A DNA stretch of 64,000 nt from Halanaeroarchaeum sp. HSR-CO (lineage in GTDB: Archaea > Halobacteriota > Halobacteria > Halobacteriales > Halobacteriaceae): assembly GCF_024972755.1 (NCBI RefSeq), contig NZ_CP087724.1, positions 2,666,001-2,730,000 of the forward strand, given 5' to 3'. How positions within the stretch are numbered: the first letter of the stretch is position 1; each line of letters begins with the position of its first letter. A program made the translations under genes and the position numbers. Below, in pieces: positions 9,446 to 18,096 of the stretch. The notes below the pieces were generated by a model. It saw only the letters and a list, made by a program, of their open reading frames with translations, did not search any database and had not been told where the DNA came from.

Positions 9446-12229
9446 TTAACTATCCCTCGCCGCCGCGGGGACCGCCACACCCGTGAACTCGAAGCGCGCG
9501 CCACCGCCCCGACTCTCGGTGAGCGAGACGGTCCACCCGTGGGCCTGGGCGAGTTGCCGGACGATGGCCAACCCGAGTCCCGTCCCCGACTCGCTTTGGG
9601 TGTAGCCGGACTCGAAGACGCGGTCTCGGATCTCTTCCGGGATTCCCGGCCCCGTATCTTCGACGTAGAACCCGTCATCGAGGCCGCCCACGGTGATCTT
9701 TACGCCCTCGCCACCGTGTTCGACAGGATCCTCGCGAACTCGTGAGTGAGGGCTCGTGGAGCCACGCTCCTCGGCGTCCTCGTGGGCTTGCAAACGAGGG
9801 CTCGTGGAGCCATGCTCCACTGCGTTCCGAAAGAGGTTCTCGAGAATGCGACGGACTCGCCGGGCATCTGCGACGACGGTCGGGAGATCGTCGACCTCGA
9901 GGCGAGCGTCACCCTCGGGGACGGTGCGCCAGGCGTCCCTCGCGACCGCTTCGAGATCGACCGGTTCGGTCTCCTCGACCGACCCCCCATCTCGCGCTAA
10001 CGTCAACACGTCCTCGATGATCGCCTCCATCCGGTCGAGGGCCGACGCTGCGGCCTCGATGTGCTCGTCGTCGGCCGGGGAGAGGTCGAGGCGGCCGCTG
10101 ACGACGTTGAGCGGGTTCCGGAGGTCGTGGGAGACGACGCTCGCGAACTCCTCGAGGCGTTCGTTCTGTCGTTCCAGGCGGAGCCGGTACTCCTTGCGCT
10201 CGGTGATGTCCTGGTTGATGGCCACGAACCGTTCGATCTCCCCCTCGTCGTCGATGACCGGGGCGATGCTCTGATCGACGTGGACGAGGGTGCCATCCTT
10301 GCGCTCGTTGACGATCTCCCGTTCCCAGACCTCCCCCGAGAGGATCGTCGCCCACATCTCTTCGAAGAAGGACTCCTCGTGGGTTCCACTGTTGAGGATG
10401 GCGGGCGTCTCCCCGATGGCCTCCTCGCGTGCGTACCCGGTCTGGTCTTCGAACGCGGGATTGACCCACTCGATGGTCCCGTCGAAGTCGGTCACGTAGA
10501 TGCAGTGTGCCGCGTACTCGACCGCCTTCTCGAAGCTTCGGAGTTCGCGTTGGCGCTCTTTTTGCTCCGTGACGTCGTCGAAGGTGAAGACGATACCCTC
10601 GAGGTCCCCGTCCGAGTCGCGCAGTGGGGCCCCGTAAATCGAGAGCCAGATCGGGTCCGCGTGTGGTCGGTCCATCCGCAACTCGTCGCCATAGATGGAC
10701 TCCCCTCGGTTTCGAACGCGATTGAAGGGGTGTTCGTCGTCCGGGAGCGGTTCGCCGTCCTCGTCGACGAAGGTCCACGCCGCCGCCTCGTGGGTCTTGC
10801 CGACGATGGATCCGGCGTCTATCTGGAGGAGCGCCGACGCCCGTTCGTTGGCGCGCCGGATCGTCCCGTCCGGCGACAGAACGACGATGCCGATGGGACT
10901 GGTCTCGAACAGGCTCTCGAGCATCTCGGTCTCCGTCCGGAGCGCCGCTTCCCGTTCGATGCGGTCCGAGACGTCCACCTGGACCAGGACGAACCCGTCC
11001 AGTTCTCCCGTGCCGTCGAGGATGGGCGTGATGGTCTGTTCGGCGTGATACCGGTCGCCATCGCGGGTCGTGGCCACGAACTCCCGCTCCCACGCCATGT
11101 CATCGGTGGCCGCTTGACCGTTCGACCGCACCATCTCGGGACTCACGTCGACGACGTCGGCCAGTCGTCGACCGACGATCGCGGGCATTTCGTACCCCGT
11201 CTGGGCTTCGAACGTGGAGTTGACGTATTCGATCGTCCCGTCGGTTCCCGTCACCGCGATCGCCTGTCCAGCGGAGTCGACGGCCTGCCTGAACCGGCGA
11301 AGATCGGTTCGGGTCTCGATCGCAGCGATGGCGTGTCCCATGTCGTCACCGACAGCCGTGAGGAGGTCGCGCTCTTTCGCATCGAAGGCCCCGACCCGGT
11401 TCGCATAGATCGCGAGAAGTCCGTAGAGCCGATCGCCGTGGGTGATCGGGACGGTCGCGACGGCTCGGAAATTCCGCTGTTCGACCGCGGCTCGATACGG
11501 ATCGAACGCCTCGTCCGTGGAGACGTTCTGCGTGACCTGGAGTTCCCGCGTCTCGATCGCCTTCGGCCCCGGTCCGGTCTCCGGCAGCGTCTGGCCGTCC
11601 CCGACGGGGATCCGCTCGAGGAAGTCGGCGCCGACGCCCGCAGACGCGCGAGGCGTCAGCGAGTGAGCGGCCGCGTCGTATTCCCCGACCCAGGCGAACT
11701 GATATGGGGTGGAATCCGCGAATATCTCGCAGACCGCCTGTTCGAGGTCGGTCCGGGTCTCGGCGTGAACGAGCGCGGCGTTCACGTCCTTGATGACGGC
11801 CACGATGCGCTCTATCTCCGCTGTCCGACCGGTCGGTCCCACACGCTGGACCGCCGCCTCGATCCGCTCTGCGAGGCGATCGGGTCGAATCTCCCCGTCG
11901 GGTCGGGGAACGTACGCCGAGACGCCAGCGGCGATCGCCTCGCTCGCGATCGATTCGGAGCCGTCGGCCGGTGCGAGGACGAACGGGAGACGGTCGTCTC
12001 GGTCCCGAACGGCACGCAAAAACGACAGGCCGTCCATCTCGGGGAGGGCCAGTTCGCTCACAATGCAATCGACGGCCGCCAGTCGGTCGAGTGCCTGGCG
12101 TGGTGAGGCCACCGGGGTCACCGAGAGGGGAGACCGAGCGTCGTCGAGTCGAGATGCGACGGTCGCAGCACCGTCCTCGTCAGCGGACACGTACAGGACG
12201 TGAATCGGTCCAGCCTCGGAGGTGTTCAT
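9446..12229 (-). CDS. Hybrid sensor histidine kinase (receiver-like, GAF, three PAS, kinase)
   Basis: A 927-residue kinase. Domains in order: receiver-like (1-130), GAF (about 143-305), PAS (310-425), PAS (430-560), PAS (565-680), the H box [10 protein letters not shown] with His701, and the ATP-binding domain ([16 protein letters not shown]). Two oddities stand out. The usual phosphoacceptor Asp of the receiver is Glu59 ([12 protein letters not shown]). The N box [10 protein letters not shown] is followed by two tandem 16-residue repeats (about 805-836) before the fold resumes at [11 protein letters not shown]; the paralogue at 3401-5347 has no such insertion. The start ATG at 12229 is chosen over longer frames because the receiver begins there and a TATA-like element lies about 25 nt upstream. 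Confidence 0.9.
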   Translation of the reverse strand: MNTSEAGPIHVLYVSADEDGAATVASRLDDARSPLSVTPVASPRQALDRLAAVDCIVSELALPEMDGLSFLRAVRDRDDRLPFVLAPADGSESIASEAIAAGVSAYVPRPDGEIRPDRLAERIEAAVQRVGPTGRTAEIERIVAVIKDVNAALVHAETRTDLEQAVCEIFADSTPYQFAWVGEYDAAAHSLTPRASAGVGADFLERIPVGDGQTLPETGPGPKAIETRELQVTQNVSTDEAFDPYRAAVEQRNFRAVATVPITHGDRLYGLLAIYANRVGAFDAKERDLLTAVGDDMGHAIAAIETRTDLRRFRQAVDSAGQAIAVTGTDGTIEYVNSTFEAQTGYEMPAIVGRRLADVVDVSPEMVRSNGQAATDDMAWEREFVATTRDGDRYHAEQTITPILDGTGELDGFVLVQVDVSDRIEREAALRTETEMLESLFETSPIGIVVLSPDGTIRRANERASALLQIDAGSIVGKTHEAAAWTFVDEDGEPLPDDEHPFNRVRNRGESIYGDELRMDRPHADPIWLSIYGAPLRDSDGDLEGIVFTFDDVTEQKERQRELRSFEKAVEYAAHCIYVTDFDGTIEWVNPAFEDQTGYAREEAIGETPAILNSGTHEESFFEEMWATILSGEVWEREIVNERKDGTLVHVDQSIAPVIDDEGEIERFVAINQDITERKEYRLRLERQNERLEEFASVVSHDLRNPLNVVSGRLDLSPADDEHIEAAASALDRMEAIIEDVLTLARDGGSVEETEPVDLEAVARDAWRTVPEGDARLEVDDLPTVVADARRVRRILENLFRNAVEHGSTSPRLQAHEDAEERGSTSPHSRVREDPVEHGGEGVKITVGGLDDGFYVEDTGPGIPEEIRDRVFESGYTQSESGTGLGLAIVRQLAQAHGWTVSLTESRGGGARFEFTGVAVPAAARDS
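9748..9843. repeat. 48-bp tandem repeat (2 copies) inside the kinase N box
   Basis: Two copies of a 48-bp unit sit inside the kinase gene, the segment GAGGGCTCGTGGAGCCA recurring at 9748 and 9796. They encode two 16-residue units, one beginning EHGSTSP and the next ERGSTSP. The insertion ends by restoring EHG, so the reading frame and the N-box Asn survive. The positions of the outer edges are approximate. Confidence 0.8.
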
Positions 12230-12232
12230 ACT

Positions 12233-12250
12233 CCCCCTCCGTAGAGGGGG
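12233..12250. promoter_or_regulatory. Candidate operator: perfect 7-4-7 palindrome at kinase promoter
   Basis: CCCCCTC, the spacer CGTA and GAGGGGG form a perfect inverted repeat. It lies between a TATA-like element (ACTATTAAT on the minus strand, around 12252-12260) and the kinase start at 12229, so it covers the zone between TATA box and transcription start. This is a classical repressor position. As RNA it could also form a stem. Confidence 0.45.
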
Positions 12251-12310
12251 GATTAATAGTATCTGCCAATTACAGGTTTCGTACAATGGGGTCGACGGTT
12301 CGCGGCCACG

Positions 12311-12406
12311 CCGGCAGGCGAAGGACGTGCCGAGACTGCCATCGGCAGTTCGGCCGCGCCGGCAGGTGGCGGACGTACCGAGACTGGTGTCGGCGGGCCT
12401 GGTCGA
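12311..12406. repeat. 48-bp imperfect tandem repeat (2 copies), intergenic
   Basis: Two 48-bp units (12311-12358 and 12359-12406), both beginning CCGGCAGG and sharing an ACGT(G/A)CCGAGACTG core, lie between the kinase promoter and the eL39 promoter. About three quarters of positions match. No function is evident. The period equals that of the repeat inside the neighbouring kinase gene, but the sequences differ. Confidence 0.65.
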
Positions 12407-12439
12407 CCCCGAACCCGCACCGGATGCGCCCGAAACGAA

Positions 12440-12473
12440 CAAGGTTTTATGGCCGCCGGGGAGTAGAGGTGAG
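12440..12473 (+). promoter_or_regulatory. Promoter and ribosome binding site of the eL39 operon
   Basis: AAGGTTTTATGG (12441-12452) is a TATA-like element, and GAGGTGAG lies just upstream of the ATG at 12478 with good Shine-Dalgarno spacing. This start therefore appears to use a short leader rather than being leaderless. Confidence 0.55.
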
Positions 12474-12477
12474 CACT

Positions 12478-12630
12478 ATGAGCAAGAAGTCCAAGGCCAA
12501 GAAGAAGCGGCTGGCCAAACTGGAGCGTCAGAACAGCCGCGTCCCGGCCTGGGTCATCATGAAGACCAACCGTGACGTGCAGCGAAACCCCAAACGGCGC
12601 CAATGGCGGCGCAGCGACACGGACGAGTGA
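12478..12630 (+). CDS. rpl39e: Ribosomal protein eL39
   Basis: A 50-residue, very basic protein of the large ribosomal subunit that lines the exit tunnel in archaea and eukaryotes. The opening [15 protein letters not shown], the VPAWVIMKT core and the basic [10 protein letters not shown] tail match the family over full length. It starts a conserved archaeal operon with eL31 and aIF6, only 4 nt separating it from eL31. The basic charge in an otherwise acidic proteome is typical of this protein. Confidence 0.97.
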   Translation: MSKKSKAKKKRLAKLERQNSRVPAWVIMKTNRDVQRNPKRRQWRRSDTDE

Positions 12631-12634
12631 TCCC

Positions 12635-12916
12635 ATGAGTGCAAGCGACTTCGAAGAACGGATCGTCACCGTGCCCCTCCGCGACGTCCAGAAGGTCTCG
12701 AAGGGCGACCGCACGGGCAAGGCCATGAAACTCATCCGTGCGCACCTGGCCAAGCAGTTCGCCGTCGACCAGGATGCCGTCCGTCTGGACCCCTCGATCA
12801 ACGAGGCCGTCTGGGAACGCGGCCGGGGCAACCCGCCGAGCAAACTCCGCGTCCGCGCCGCCCGGTTCGACGAGGCGGGCGAATCCGTCGTCGAAGCGGA
12901 ATACGAAGCGGCGTAG
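12635..12916 (+). CDS. rpl31e: Ribosomal protein eL31
   Basis: A 93-residue large-subunit protein located near the tunnel exit. Family marks are RIVTVPLRDVQKV, the helix TGKAMKLIRAHLAKQF, DPSINEAVWERG and the PPSKLRVRAARFDE strand. The length is normal. It lies 4 nt after eL39 and 3 nt before aIF6, so the three are co-transcribed. Confidence 0.97.
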   Translation: MSASDFEERIVTVPLRDVQKVSKGDRTGKAMKLIRAHLAKQFAVDQDAVRLDPSINEAVWERGRGNPPSKLRVRAARFDEAGESVVEAEYEAA

Positions 12917-12919
12917 AGC

Positions 12920-13585
12920 GTGCTCCGCACTGCCTTCTTCGGCTCACCGTACGTGGGCGTCTTCGCGGAGGTCACCGACGAGTACGTCGTCGTCCGTCGC
13001 GATCTTGACGACGATATCGCCGAGGCGCTCGAGGAGGAACTCGCGGCGACCGCCGTCCCCACGACCGTCGGTGGCTCCGCGACGGTGGGCGCACTGCTGG
13101 CCGGCAACGAGAACGGCATTCTGGTGAGCAGTCGGGCCACGGACCGCGAGATGGACCGACTCGAGACGGCGACCGACCTCCCCATCGCGAAGATTCCGGG
13201 CCGCATCAACGCCGCGGGGAACGTCGTCCTGGCGAACGATAGCGGGGCATTCGTCCACCCCGACCTCTCCCGGGAGGCCGTCCAGGTCGTCAAAGACACC
13301 CTCGACGTCCCGGTGACGCGGGGCAACATCGCCGGCGTCCAGACCGTCGGGACGGCCGCCGTCGCGAACAACCGGGGGGCACTCTGTCACCCGAAGGCCA
13401 CCGACGACGAACTCGACGTGATCGAGGAGGCACTCGACGTGCACGCCGACATCGGCACGATCAACTACGGCGGCCCCCTGCTTGGCTCCGGACTCGTCGC
13501 CAACGACGCCGGCTTCGTCGTCGGCGAGGACACGACCGGACCCGAACTCGGCCGGATCGAAGACGCCCTCGGGTTCATCGACTGA
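12920..13585 (+). CDS. eif6: Translation initiation factor aIF6
   Basis: A 221-residue anti-association factor that binds the large subunit at uL14 and keeps the subunits apart. It starts with GTG at 12920, 3 nt after the eL31 stop. The pentein-fold repeats are visible as recurring GN..GxLxxxxAT units: [43 protein letters not shown] and [14 protein letters not shown]. The size is that of the archaeal family. In many archaea a small ribosomal protein gene (LX/eL20) follows; here it does not. Confidence 0.96.
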   Translation: MLRTAFFGSPYVGVFAEVTDEYVVVRRDLDDDIAEALEEELAATAVPTTVGGSATVGALLAGNENGILVSSRATDREMDRLETATDLPIAKIPGRINAAGNVVLANDSGAFVHPDLSREAVQVVKDTLDVPVTRGNIAGVQTVGTAAVANNRGALCHPKATDDELDVIEEALDVHADIGTINYGGPLLGSGLVANDAGFVVGEDTTGPELGRIEDALGFID

Positions 13586-13752
13586 CGACCCCCCTCGACT
13601 GTTTTCTGCGCACGGTACGGCGCTTCCCTCGACCGTGTCGCGCTGCTTCAGACCGGTTTCCCCGCACGAGAGCCACTCGCGGCCGCCCGATTCGGGCGTT
13701 CGAGAGAACGACGATGAGAAGATACTTCCCGCTAAAGACCCGCAGTCAGCGT

Positions 13753-14211
13753 ATGAGTCTTGGCGGCGGAGGCGGTCAGCTCCAAGAGCTGTCTCAGCAG
13801 CTCCAGGCGATCGAAGAGCAGAAAGAACAACTCAACGAACAGATCGAGACCCTCCAGGCCGAGAAGGGCGAGATCGACGAGGCCAAAGAGGCCCTCGACG
13901 TGCTCGAGTCCGACGGAACCGTCCAGGTCCCGCTCGGCGGTGGCGCGTACGTCCGCGCAACCATCGAAGACGTCGACGAGGTCGTCGTCGACATCGGCGG
14001 TGGGTTCGCGGCCGAGCAGGACCGCGACGGCGCCAAGGAGACCCTCGAGAACAGAAAGGACATCCTCGATCAGGACATCGAGGACGTCCAGGCCCAGATC
14101 TCGGACCTGGACGAAGAGGGCCAGAAGCTCGAACAGCAGGCCCAGCAAGCCCAACAGCAGATGATGCAACAACAGATGGCCCAGCAGCAGGGTCAACAGG
14201 ACCAGGAATAG
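13753..14211 (+). CDS. pfdA: Prefoldin alpha subunit
   Basis: A 152-residue subunit of the hexameric prefoldin co-chaperone, which holds unfolded proteins with coiled-coil tentacles and passes them to the thermosome. The sequence shows an N-terminal coiled coil (about 5-50), the central beta-hairpin region QVPLGGGAYVRATIED...VVVDIGGGFAAE, and a C-terminal coiled coil ending in a Gln-rich tail of about 25 residues. The ATG at 13753 is preferred over an in-frame ATG 39 nt earlier because the family starts at the coiled coil. ftsY follows after 10 nt. Confidence 0.95.
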   Translation: MSLGGGGGQLQELSQQLQAIEEQKEQLNEQIETLQAEKGEIDEAKEALDVLESDGTVQVPLGGGAYVRATIEDVDEVVVDIGGGFAAEQDRDGAKETLENRKDILDQDIEDVQAQISDLDEEGQKLEQQAQQAQQQMMQQQMAQQQGQQDQE

Positions 14212-14221
14212 GGATCCGTCG

Positions 14222-15337
14222 ATGTTCGAGGGGTTGAAGGAGAAACTCGGGTCGTTCCGGGAGGACGCCGAGGAGGTCGCCGAGGAAGCGGCCGAAGATG
14301 ACACAGACCAGTCAGCCGCAGCGCCGGAGACCGCGGCGGCCCAGACGTCGTCGGACGCCGACGTCGACGACGAACTGCCGGTTGCCGACGAGGACGCGGC
14401 TGGCGGCGGGAGTGAGGAGGCGGCCGAATCGGACGCCGAGGACGACGGTCCCTCACTCGGAGAGAAGGCCAAGTCCCTGGCGACCGGGAAGGTCATCCTC
14501 GACGAGGACGACCTCGAGGGGCCGCTCTGGGACCTCGAGATGGCGCTCCTCGAGAGCGACGTGGAGATGAGCGTCGCGGAGGCCATCCTCGACACCATCG
14601 AGGCCGACCTCACCGGCGAGCGTCGTGGGTTCACCGAACGGACAGAGAACCTCGTCGAGGCCGCCCTCCGGGACGCGCTGCTCGAGGTCATCGCGGTCGG
14701 CCAGTTCGACTTCGACGAGTACGTCGCGGCGAGCGAGAAACCGGTCGTCATCGTCTTCACCGGGGTCAACGGCGTCGGAAAGACGACGACCATCGCCAAA
14801 CTGGCGAAGTACCTCGAGGAGCGCGGCTACTCGAGCGTGCTCGCCAACGGCGACACCTACCGGGCCGGGGCCAACGAGCAGATCCAGGAACACGCCGACA
14901 GGCTCGAGAAGAAGCTCATCCACCACGAGCAGGGCGGCGACCCGACCGCGGTCATCTACGACGCGGTCGAGTACGCCGAGGCCAACGACGTCGACGTCGT
15001 CCTCGGGGACACGGCCGGTCGACTCCACACGAGCAACGACCTGATGGCTCAGCTCGAGAAACTGGATCGGATCGTCGAGCCCGACCTGACGATCTTCGTG
15101 GACGAGGCCGTCGCCGGCCAGGACGCGGTGAACCGGGCGAAGGAGTTCGATTCCGCGGCGTCGATCGACGGCACCATCCTCACGATGGCCGACGCCGACG
15201 CGCAGGGCGGTGCGGCCATCTCCATCGCCTATGTGACCGGGAAGCCCATCCTCTTTCTTGGCACCGGCCAGGGGTACGACGACATCGAGAAATTCGACCC
15301 CGAAGGGCTCGTCGACGACCTGCTCGGCGAGGAGTGA
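14222..15337 (+). CDS. ftsY: Signal recognition particle receptor FtsY
   Basis: A 371-residue GTPase that docks the SRP-ribosome complex at the membrane. The first 95 residues are a highly acidic A region. The N domain follows, then the G domain with GVNGVGKTTTIAKLA (P-loop), GDTYRAGANEQ, DTAGRLHT and the late TGKPILFLGTGQGYDD motif. It is co-directional with prefoldin alpha, 10 nt apart. The SRP54 gene lies 750 nt downstream, separated by one gene on the other strand. Confidence 0.96.
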   Translation: MFEGLKEKLGSFREDAEEVAEEAAEDDTDQSAAAPETAAAQTSSDADVDDELPVADEDAAGGGSEEAAESDAEDDGPSLGEKAKSLATGKVILDEDDLEGPLWDLEMALLESDVEMSVAEAILDTIEADLTGERRGFTERTENLVEAALRDALLEVIAVGQFDFDEYVAASEKPVVIVFTGVNGVGKTTTIAKLAKYLEERGYSSVLANGDTYRAGANEQIQEHADRLEKKLIHHEQGGDPTAVIYDAVEYAEANDVDVVLGDTAGRLHTSNDLMAQLEKLDRIVEPDLTIFVDEAVAGQDAVNRAKEFDSAASIDGTILTMADADAQGGAAISIAYVTGKPILFLGTGQGYDDIEKFDPEGLVDDLLGEE

Positions 15338-15505
15338 CGGTTTCTCGGCGACGAGACCGACTCCCGTTTTAGCGACGAGGGCGGAGCTCTGCGAAGCGGG
15401 GCGAACAGGCGAGACGACCGACGCGCCGGGCGACGTCTCGCACACCCGCGACCCGCCCGGCGGTAGCATTCACCGCACGCCCAGCGCTTGTGCCGTCTTC
15501 CGGTA

Positions 15506-15988
15506 TCAACCCTCGGACGGGTCGTCCTCCAGGGTGACGGCGGGCGCGCTGGCGGCCACCCGACGCAGCGGCAGGCGACGACCACGGCGGTCGTACACCC
15601 GGACGTCATCGGACCCCCAGGGCGGTATCGCGACGAGGACCCGCGGCCCGAGGTCGTCGCTGCTGGAGAGGTCCGGGTCGGCGTCGGGATGCGAGACGAA
15701 CCGGCCCTGTGCGGTGTGTGCGGGCTGTCCGAGATCCACCCCGAAGACGCGGTTGACAGCCTCGCCGGCCCCTGGAAAGGAGAACTCCGCGAAGATGGGC
15801 GTCGACGGCGGGACCTCCCCCAGCGGGATGCCAGCCCCGTCGTTCGGCTCGAGATCGTCCGAGTCACGGGTGGCGAGCGGGACGCTCACCGGGTCTGGGT
15901 CGCGGTCCCGGGCGAGTTCGAGCAGGGCATCGAGGAGTGGGGCGGTCACGTAGACGGGATTCGACACGACCAGACGTCGGGGCTCCAC
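15506..15988 (-). CDS. Conserved haloarchaeal protein of unknown function
   Basis: A 160-residue soluble protein lying between ftsY and srp54 on the opposite strand. It starts with GTG at 15988 (a second in-frame GTG seven codons later is possible) and opens PRRLVVSNPVYVTAPLLDALLELA. It contains a Pro-rich segment and a final basic patch (DRRGRRLPLRR). I recognise no domain. Its coding character is supported by the acidic composition and by a plausible upstream element. A function cannot be proposed. Confidence 0.65.
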   Translation of the reverse strand: MEPRRLVVSNPVYVTAPLLDALLELARDRDPDPVSVPLATRDSDDLEPNDGAGIPLGEVPPSTPIFAEFSFPGAGEAVNRVFGVDLGQPAHTAQGRFVSHPDADPDLSSSDDLGPRVLVAIPPWGSDDVRVYDRRGRRLPLRRVAASAPAVTLEDDPSEG

Positions 15989-16086
15989 CCTAATAGTCGT
16001 GGCCTGGCACGGCCGGCAGCCGTCCTCGGGACGGGGCAGGGAGACAAGGCCTTTAATGGCCCGACGGCCTACGGAAGGGTACTACG

Positions 16087-17469
16087 ATGGTACTCGACGA
16101 CCTCGGGAGTTCCCTGCGGGGGACACTCGACAAACTCCGTGGGAAGTCCCGCATCAGCGAGGAGGACGTCGACGAGGTCGTCAAGGAGATCCAGCGGTCG
16201 CTGCTCCAGGCCGACGTCGACACGGGCCTCGTCATGGCGCTCTCCGAGGACATCAAATCCCGGGCCCTCGACGAGGAACCGCCCGGCGGGACCACCGCCA
16301 GGGACCACGTCCTCCGGATCGTCTACGAAGAACTCGTCGCCCTCGTCGGCGACTCCACCGAGCTACCGCTCGAAGAGCAGACCATCCTGCTCGCCGGCCT
16401 CCAGGGGTCGGGGAAGACCACGACCGCCGCCAAGATGGCCTGGTGGTTCTCGAAGAAGGGACTGCGCCCCGCGGTCATCCAGACCGACACCTTCCGCCCC
16501 GGCGCGTACGACCAGGCCAAGCAGATGGCCGAATCCGCCGAGGTCTCCTTCTACGGCGATCCGGACGAGGACGACCCCGTCACCATCGCTCGCGAGGGAC
16601 TCGAGGCGACGAGCGAGGCCGAGGTCCACATCGTCGACACCGCCGGTCGCCACGCCCTCGAAGAAGATCTCATCGACGAGATCGAGGAGATCGAGGCGAC
16701 GGTCGACCCGGACAACCGGCTGCTCGTCCTCGACGCGGCCATCGGCCAGGGTGCCAAAGAGCAGGCCCAGCGGTTCGACGACGCCATCGGCATCGACGGC
16801 GTCGTCATCACCAAACTCGACGGGACGGCCAAGGGTGGCGGGGCGCTGACCGCCGTCAACGAGACGGGCTCGACCATCGCGTTCCTCGGGTCGGGCGAGA
16901 CCGTCCAGGACATCGAACGCTTCGAGCCCTCGGGGTTCATCTCCCGGCTCCTCGGCATGGGGGACCTGAAACAGCTCACCGAGCGCGTCGAGCGCGCGAT
17001 GCAGGAGACCGAAGCCGAAGAGGAGGACTGGGACCCGGAGGACATGCTCCAGGGCGAGTTCACCCTCAAGGACATGCGCCACCAGATGAAGGCCATCGAC
17101 CGCATGGGCCCGCTGGGGCAGGTCATGGACATGATCCCGGGGATGGGCGGCAACGTCATGGACCAGTTGCCCGACGACGCGATGGACGTCACCCAGGAAC
17201 GGATGCGCTCGTTCGACGTCATCATGGACTCGATGACCGAGGGGGAACTCGAGAACCCGCGCTCCATCGGCCAGAGCCGCACGGAGCGTATCGCCCGCGG
17301 CAGCGGGACCACCGAGGACGACGTCAGGGAGTTGCTCGAGCAGTACCGGATGATGTCCCGCGCCATCAAGCAGTTCCAGGGGATGGGCGACAGCGATATG
17401 CAGCGGATGATGAAACAGATGGAAGGCGGCGGCGACATGGGCGACCTGGGCGGCAACGGTCCGTTCTGA
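16087..17469 (+). CDS. srp54: Signal recognition particle protein SRP54
   Basis: A 460-residue GTPase that binds signal sequences and 7S RNA. The N domain (1-85) is followed by the G domain with [35 protein letters not shown] and [11 protein letters not shown]. The Met-rich M domain from about 300 shows [15 protein letters not shown] and the [15 protein letters not shown]-binding motif, and the tail is rich in Met, Gln and Gly. A CCTTTAATGG element about 30 nt upstream supports the ATG at 16087. With ftsY it makes up the protein parts of the targeting pathway. Confidence 0.97.
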   Translation: MVLDDLGSSLRGTLDKLRGKSRISEEDVDEVVKEIQRSLLQADVDTGLVMALSEDIKSRALDEEPPGGTTARDHVLRIVYEELVALVGDSTELPLEEQTILLAGLQGSGKTTTAAKMAWWFSKKGLRPAVIQTDTFRPGAYDQAKQMAESAEVSFYGDPDEDDPVTIAREGLEATSEAEVHIVDTAGRHALEEDLIDEIEEIEATVDPDNRLLVLDAAIGQGAKEQAQRFDDAIGIDGVVITKLDGTAKGGGALTAVNETGSTIAFLGSGETVQDIERFEPSGFISRLLGMGDLKQLTERVERAMQETEAEEEDWDPEDMLQGEFTLKDMRHQMKAIDRMGPLGQVMDMIPGMGGNVMDQLPDDAMDVTQERMRSFDVIMDSMTEGELENPRSIGQSRTERIARGSGTTEDDVRELLEQYRMMSRAIKQFQGMGDSDMQRMMKQMEGGGDMGDLGGNGPF

Positions 17470-17520
17470 GAGTCCACCCAGGCCGTGGGCCTTTTTATCG
17501 TATCGCTGCGTTGTGCGCCC

Positions 17521-18096
17521 ATGAGCGTCCGCGAGGTGGTCGTGGAGAGCTTCCGGGAGGGAGCCGCCCCCATCGCCGCGAGCGCGGTCGGCGGGTTGAC
17601 CGCCGGCGTCATCCTCGGGGGGATGCAAGAGCAACTCGCCGCGCTCCCCGGCTTGCTCGTCCTCGTCCCCGCGCTGCTGGCGACCCGGGGAAACGTCTAC
17701 GGTGCGTTCGCCTCCCGCATCGCCTCCGGCCTCCACCAGGGGCTGATCGATTCTCACATCCGACCGGACGACCGGCTCCAGGCCGCCGTTATCGCCGCGA
17801 TGTCGAACAACATCCTCGCGAGTGGCTTCGCCGCGATGCTCACGGTCGTGATTCTCCGCTGGATCGACTATCCGGTCGCCGGGATGGCCGAGCTGTTCGG
17901 TATCGCCGTACTCGCGGCCTTCCTCGCGGGACTCGTGTTGACAGTCGTCGTGATCGTCGTCATGCTGCTCGGGTTCCGGCGCGGCATCGACCCGGACACC
18001 CTCGTGGGCCCACTGGTGACGACGACCGGGGACGTCATCGGTATCGGCTTTCTGTTGATCGCCGTCGAGATCGTCCTCGCGCTGGGGGTCGCGTAG
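17521..18096 (+). CDS. MgtE-type divalent cation transporter, membrane half 1
   Basis: A 191-residue membrane protein with five or so hydrophobic helices. VVESFREGAAPIAAS, LLVLVPALLATRGNVYGAFASR and the TTTGDVIGIGFLL segment match the membrane domain of MgtE magnesium transporters. Bacterial MgtE has cytosolic N and CBS domains, which are absent here. The partner half follows with no intergenic base, so the two probably form one transporter. A TTTTTATCG element about 30 nt upstream supports a leaderless start at 17521. Confidence 0.85.
   Translation: MSVREVVVESFREGAAPIAASAVGGLTAGVILGGMQEQLAALPGLLVLVPALLATRGNVYGAFASRIASGLHQGLIDSHIRPDDRLQAAVIAAMSNNILASGFAAMLTVVILRWIDYPVAGMAELFGIAVLAAFLAGLVLTVVVIVVMLLGFRRGIDPDTLVGPLVTTTGDVIGIGFLLIAVEIVLALGVA

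Noticed and set aside
10061-12106. A 681-codon open frame opposite the hybrid kinase gene
   Set aside because: Antisense shadow of the kinase; the composition follows from the reverse complement of an acidic protein, and no domain is visible.
9748-12406. CRISPR-like arrays
   Set aside because: Only two-copy tandem repeats with no unique spacers; no cas genes are present in the window.
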